Of a stretch of 64,000 nucleotides of DNA, positions 59,666 through 64,000 are shown piece by piece. A program made the translations under genes and the position numbers. Within the stretch, counting starts at the first letter, position 1. Each line of letters starts with the position of its first letter. The stretch comes from Deltaproteobacteria bacterium. Lineage in GTDB: Bacteria; Desulfobacterota; Desulfobulbia; Desulfobulbales; Desulfurivibrionaceae. The notes below the pieces were generated by a model that was not told the origin of the DNA, did no database searches, and was given only the letters and a program-made list of their open reading frames with translations. The DNA lies in NCBI GenBank assembly GCA_026388735.1, contig JAPLJG010000109.1:26133-90132 (forward strand), read 5' to 3'.

Positions 59666-61771
59666 ATGCTCACACCGCTTTTCTATCCGAAATCCATCGC
59701 CGTGCTCGGCGCTTCCCGTACTCCGGGTAAGGTCGGCCACGATATTGTCGCCAACCTGCTGGCCAGCGGCTATGCCGGACGGATCATCCCGGTGAATCCA
59801 GCGGCCCCGGAGGTTCTGGGGTTGCCCTGTCTGGCTGAGATCAAAAAGACGAAAGAAAAAATCGATCTCTGCATCATCGCGCTTCCCAGCGGTCTGGTTC
59901 TGGAGGCGGTGCGGGATTGTCTGGAGGCCCAGGCCAGGGCCATCACCGTGATCAGCTCCGGCTTCAAGGAAACGGGGAAGGAAGGCGCAGAAATCGAACA
60001 CCGGATCGCCGAGCTCTGCCAAAGCCACAAGGTACCTCTGCTTGGCCCCAACTGCCTGGGGCTCATCAACACCGAGCACCGGATGAACGCCTCCTTTGCC
60101 AGCCACATGCCGCAACCGGGCTGCATCTCGGTGATCTCCCAGTCCGGGGCCATCTGCACCGCCCTGTTGGACCTGGCCGCCGCCCGCCACACCGGCATCG
60201 CCAAAATGATAAGCATGGGCAACAAGGCCGACCTCAACGAGGGCGACCTGTTGGTTGCCCTGGCCGCCGACCCGCAGACCAAGGTGATTGTCGCCTATCT
60301 GGAAGACATTGCCTGCGGGGACGAGTTTGTTAAGGCCGCCACCGAGGCCTCGAGCAAAAAACCGGTGATCATCCTCAAAGCCGGCACCACCGTGGCCGGG
60401 CAAAAGGCAGCCTCCTCCCACACCGGAGTGCTGGCCGGGGCAGAGATCGCCTACGGCGCGGCCTTCATGCGCTCTGGCGTCATCCGGGCCGACAACTTCG
60501 AGGCCCTGGCCGATTATGCCGCCCTCTTTGCCATGCAGCCCCTGCCCAAGGGCAAGCGGGTGCTGATCATCACCAATGCCGGCGGCCCCGGCACCATGGC
60601 CGCCGATGCCGTGGAAAAATCCGGCATGACCGTGGCCACCCTCGCCCGCAACACCGCCTCGGCCCTGCGCCAAAAACTGCCCAAAGCAGCCAGCATCGGC
60701 AATCCCATCGACGTGCTGGGCGACGCCGAACCGGACCGCTATGTGGCCGTTCTGGAAGCAGCCCAGGAAGACGAGGCCGTGGACGCGGTGGTCATCATCC
60801 TCACCCCCCAGGCCATGACCAAACCAGCGGAAACCGCCCGGGCCATTGCCGCCTGCCATAAGGGCGACAAACCCGTGGTGGTCGCCTTCATGGGCGGGGC
60901 CGATGTCATGCCTGGTCGAGATGAGCTGGTGGCAGCGGGATTGCCCGACTATCCTTCGCCGGAACGAGCCGTGGCCGCGCTCAAGGCCCTGGTGGAATAC
61001 GCGGCCTGGCGCAAGCGCCCGCCCCGGATGGTGGCCCGCTTTCCGGTAAACCGGCGCAGGGTGGAACGCATCATCACCCGGCGCTTGCGAACCAACCGCT
61101 TGCAGATCGGCGAGGTCAAGGCAAAGAGCATCTTGCAGGCCTACGGCTTTCAAATTCCCCAGGGCTATCTGGCCACCAATGTCGGCGAGGCCGTCGAGAT
61201 CGCCGAGCGCATCGGCTATCCCGTGGCCATGAAGATCGTCTCCCCGGACATCATCCACAAGTCAGATCTGGGCGGGGTCCGCCTCAACGTGACCAGCGGC
61301 GAGGCCGTGGAGGACGCCTACGATCTCATGATGCTCCGCATTGCCCAGCGGGCGCCGGAGGCCTGGATTGAAGGAATCTACGTGGAAAAAATGCTCAGCC
61401 GGGGCTTAGAGGTAATCATCGGAATGAGCCGCGACCCGCAATTCGGACCCATGCTGATGTTCGGCCTGGGCGGCATCTTTGTCGAGGTCATGAAAGACGT
61501 CACCTTCTACCTGGCACCCATCACCAACGATGAGGCCGTCCAAATGCTGATGAGCACCCGCTCCTACGAAATCCTCAAGGGAAAACGCGGCCACAAGGGC
61601 GTCGATCTGGCAGGCATTGCCAACGGCTTGCAGCGGATCAGCCAATTGACCACCGATTTCCCGCAGATTGCCGAGCTGGACATCAATCCCTTCATTGTTG
61701 GGGAGACAGGCACCGAGCCGGTGGTGGCGGACGCGAGAATGACCTTGCAGATCACGGGGGTGGCGCGATGA
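59666..61771 (+). CDS. ADP-forming acetate--CoA ligase (alpha-beta fusion)
   Basis: LFYPKSIAVLGASRTPGKVGHDI, ISQSGAICTALLD, GNPIDVLGDA, C-term ATP-grasp KIVSPDIIHKSDLGGV. Confidence 0.92.
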   Translation: MLTPLFYPKSIAVLGASRTPGKVGHDIVANLLASGYAGRIIPVNPAAPEVLGLPCLAEIKKTKEKIDLCIIALPSGLVLEAVRDCLEAQARAITVISSGFKETGKEGAEIEHRIAELCQSHKVPLLGPNCLGLINTEHRMNASFASHMPQPGCISVISQSGAICTALLDLAAARHTGIAKMISMGNKADLNEGDLLVALAADPQTKVIVAYLEDIACGDEFVKAATEASSKKPVIILKAGTTVAGQKAASSHTGVLAGAEIAYGAAFMRSGVIRADNFEALADYAALFAMQPLPKGKRVLIITNAGGPGTMAADAVEKSGMTVATLARNTASALRQKLPKAASIGNPIDVLGDAEPDRYVAVLEAAQEDEAVDAVVIILTPQAMTKPAETARAIAACHKGDKPVVVAFMGGADVMPGRDELVAAGLPDYPSPERAVAALKALVEYAAWRKRPPRMVARFPVNRRRVERIITRRLRTNRLQIGEVKAKSILQAYGFQIPQGYLATNVGEAVEIAERIGYPVAMKIVSPDIIHKSDLGGVRLNVTSGEAVEDAYDLMMLRIAQRAPEAWIEGIYVEKMLSRGLEVIIGMSRDPQFGPMLMFGLGGIFVEVMKDVTFYLAPITNDEAVQMLMSTRSYEILKGKRGHKGVDLAGIANGLQRISQLTTDFPQIAELDINPFIVGETGTEPVVADARMTLQITGVAR

Positions 61772-63639
61772 GCAGCCCAGCAACCTACGATCCCGACTGG
61801 CAGGAAAAATACAGCGACATGATCGCCACGCCGTATCAGGCCGCAGCCAAAATCAAACCGGGTCAGCGGGTCTTCATCGGCACGGCTTGCGCCGAGCCGG
61901 TGCTGCTGGTCAAGGCCCTTACCGAGCGGGCCCACGAATTGGCCGACGTGGAGATCATCCAGCTGCTCACCAAGGGCGACGCCCCCTACGCCAGCCGCAG
62001 CCTGGCCGACTGCTTCTCGGTGAACAGCTTTTTCATCGGCGCCAACATCCGGGAGCATATCCAACAGGGACTGGGGAACTACACCCCCACCCTGCTCTCC
62101 GACATCCCCATGCTCTTCAACTCCGGCCAGCTTCCCATCGATGTGGCCCTCATCCAGGTGACTCCACCGGACGAGCGCGGCAAGGTGAGCTTGGGCGTCT
62201 CGGTAGACATCGTGAAAAGTGCGGCGGAGAACGCCTCGCTGGTGATCGCCCAAGTGAATCCGTTGATGCCCAAAACCCTGGGCGACAGCTTTCTTGACAT
62301 CTACGATCTCGATATCCTGGTGCCGGCGGCAAGCCCGATCATCGAACGGGAATCCACGCCGGTGTCGGCGGATACCCGCCGCATCGGGGAGCACATCGCC
62401 GCCCTGATCGAAGACGGGTCAACAATAGAATTCGGCATCGGCCGCATCCCCCACGCTCTGGTGGAATTTCTCCACCACAAAAAAGACCTGGGCATCCATA
62501 CGGAGATGCTCACCGACTCCATCATCGACCTGGTGGAATCGGGCGCCGTTAACGGCCAGCGGAAAACCACGGACAAGGGGCGAATCACGGCCAGCTTCTG
62601 CATGGGCACCCAGCGGCTCTACGACTACATCGACAACAATCCAAAATTCTGCTTCCGACCCACGGAATACGTCAATGACACCCACATCATCGGCAGGCAG
62701 CACAAGATGGTGGCCATCAACATGGCGCTGGAAATCGACCTCACCGGCCAGGTCTGCGCCGACTCCATTGGCTCGCTCTTTTATTCCGGCATCGGCGGCC
62801 AGGTGGATTTCAACCGGGGTGCGGCCCGCTCCATCGGCGGCAAACCCATCATCGCCATGGAATCAACGGCCAAAGACAAAACCATCTCCCGCATCGTTAC
62901 CCGCCTGACTCCAGGAGCCGGAGTGGTCACCACGCGAGGCGAGGTGCATTACGTAGCCACGGAGTTCGGCATCGCCTACCTGCACGGCAAAAGTGTGCAG
63001 GAACGGGCCTTGGCCCTGATCAGCATCGCCCATCCCAAGTTCCGGGAGCAGCTGTTCAAAGAAGCCATCGAGGCCAAGTATCTTCGCCAGGATCTCGCCG
63101 ATGTGGAAGGCCGCTTCATGATCGCCTCCAAGGAAATGAACACCACCATGCTCCTCGAAGACGGCACTCAGATCAATTTCCGGCCCGTGCATCTCACCGA
63201 TGAACCCCGGATGCGGGATATCCTCTATGCCCTTTCCCAGGAGACCCTGTACTACCGCTTCATGACCCACAGCCAACGCTTCGGCCATAAGCAGATCCAG
63301 AATTTCGTCTACATCGACCACCGCAAGGATGCGGCCATTGTCGGCACCTTGCCGGAGGTGCACGGCGAGGAGATCATCGCCATTGGCCGCTACTACCTAG
63401 ACGAAAAAACCAACCGGGCCGAAGTGGCCTTTATTGTCCGCGACGAATGGCAGAACAAACGGATCGGCTCCTTTCTTTTCAAACACCTGGTCACCATCGC
63501 CAAGAAAAACGGCATCGCCGGTTTTTCCGCCGAAGTGCTGCGAGAGAACAAACGCATGCAGGCGATCTTCCTCCATTGCGGCTTTACCGTGAAGAGCAGC
63601 CTGGAGGAAGACGTTTACAGCTTCCAGATTGATTTCTAA
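61768..63639 (+). CDS. Acetyl-CoA hydrolase/CoA-transferase fused to C-terminal GNAT domain
   Basis: FIGTACAEPVLLVKAL, GIGGQVDFNRGA; C-term AEVAFIVRDEWQNKRIGSFLFKHLVTIAKKNGI. Confidence 0.92.
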   Translation: MSSPATYDPDWQEKYSDMIATPYQAAAKIKPGQRVFIGTACAEPVLLVKALTERAHELADVEIIQLLTKGDAPYASRSLADCFSVNSFFIGANIREHIQQGLGNYTPTLLSDIPMLFNSGQLPIDVALIQVTPPDERGKVSLGVSVDIVKSAAENASLVIAQVNPLMPKTLGDSFLDIYDLDILVPAASPIIERESTPVSADTRRIGEHIAALIEDGSTIEFGIGRIPHALVEFLHHKKDLGIHTEMLTDSIIDLVESGAVNGQRKTTDKGRITASFCMGTQRLYDYIDNNPKFCFRPTEYVNDTHIIGRQHKMVAINMALEIDLTGQVCADSIGSLFYSGIGGQVDFNRGAARSIGGKPIIAMESTAKDKTISRIVTRLTPGAGVVTTRGEVHYVATEFGIAYLHGKSVQERALALISIAHPKFREQLFKEAIEAKYLRQDLADVEGRFMIASKEMNTTMLLEDGTQINFRPVHLTDEPRMRDILYALSQETLYYRFMTHSQRFGHKQIQNFVYIDHRKDAAIVGTLPEVHGEEIIAIGRYYLDEKTNRAEVAFIVRDEWQNKRIGSFLFKHLVTIAKKNGIAGFSAEVLRENKRMQAIFLHCGFTVKSSLEEDVYSFQIDF

Positions 63640-63753
63640 CAGGACAATCTGCAAATTTTAAGTTTGCAAAACACAGCCCCACCCATCTATCATGAAGAAA
63701 AGCATAGAACACTCAGGGCATAGACATTTCCTCCTGCGAGGCCTTTGACTGAT

Positions 63754-64000
63754 ATGGAAGCCCCCCCGATTATTACAGCGCCGAACATCGCTATGCTTAC
63801 CCGTAAGATTGAAATCCTGGAGTCGGAGGCGATTGGCCTACGCCTGAAATATAAAGAAGCGGCACACAAATGTACCGTCCTGACGCAGAATCTGTCGGAA
63901 GCCAACATATGCCTCGAAGTCATGCTGAAACAATATGAGCTGAACAAAAAATCACTCGAGCAACAGATACTCAGGAACCTGTCGGAAAAAATATCTCCGA
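63754..64000 (+). CDS. Coiled-coil sensor/LuxR-type regulator N-terminus, truncated by window end
   Basis: MEAPPIITAPNIAMLTRKIEILESEAIGLRLKYKEA...LSEANICLEVMLKQYELNKKSLEQQILRNLSEKISP. Confidence 0.45.
   Translation, partial: MEAPPIITAPNIAMLTRKIEILESEAIGLRLKYKEAAHKCTVLTQNLSEANICLEVMLKQYELNKKSLEQQILRNLSEKISP

Noticed and set aside
59651-61258. 535-aa antisense ORF opposite the ADP-forming acetyl-CoA ligase
   Set aside because: His/Gly/Asp-rich shadow frame of a strongly coding high-GC gene; no recognisable domain
1-64000. CRISPR arrays, rRNA or tRNA genes
   Set aside because: No regularly spaced direct repeats and no recognisable rRNA or tRNA sequence seen on reading; not exhaustively computed

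Overview
The window looks like a chromosomal segment of a Desulfobacterota-like bacterium. This is inferred from gene content (sigma-54 two-component systems, TSUP and YeiH-type transporters, ADP-forming acetyl-CoA synthetase); no database search was possible. Most of it is ordinary: topoisomerase IV, oligoendopeptidase F, M20 amidohydrolase, methyltransferases, dGTPase, ClC channel, pirin, GIY-YIG. The standout is a continuous minus-strand array at about 30.2-49.3 kb, apparently one ~19-kb operon. It encodes FOUR paralogous PEP-synthase-like proteins. Each has an intact-looking ATP-grasp and swivelling phospho-His domain, but the usual PEP-binding C-terminal barrel appears replaced by a shared, unfamiliar C-terminal domain. 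They are interleaved with two histidine kinases, two stand-alone CheY-like receivers and two membrane proteins made of five DUF202-like modules preceded by striking R-[T/N]-x-x-A-x-x heptad arrays. A TSUP transporter, a TIGR02186-like protein and a USP-like protein complete the set. A near-consensus sigma-54 promoter (about 49371-49388, minus strand) with three TTGAAACAAC upstream repeats, one inside a perfect palindrome, lies just beyond the adjacent sigma-54 activator gene. Other points of note: a second sigma-54 promoter candidate upstream of a YeiH-like exporter next to a CxxCH haem-type sensor kinase and sigma-54 activator; an AcuABC-like acetylation module around ADP-forming acetyl-CoA synthetase; two split genes repairable by a single base; a small zinc-ribbon ORF with an in-frame TGA (Sec candidate or nonsense mutation); and an AT-rich orphan PIN-like gene with cassette-like borders.
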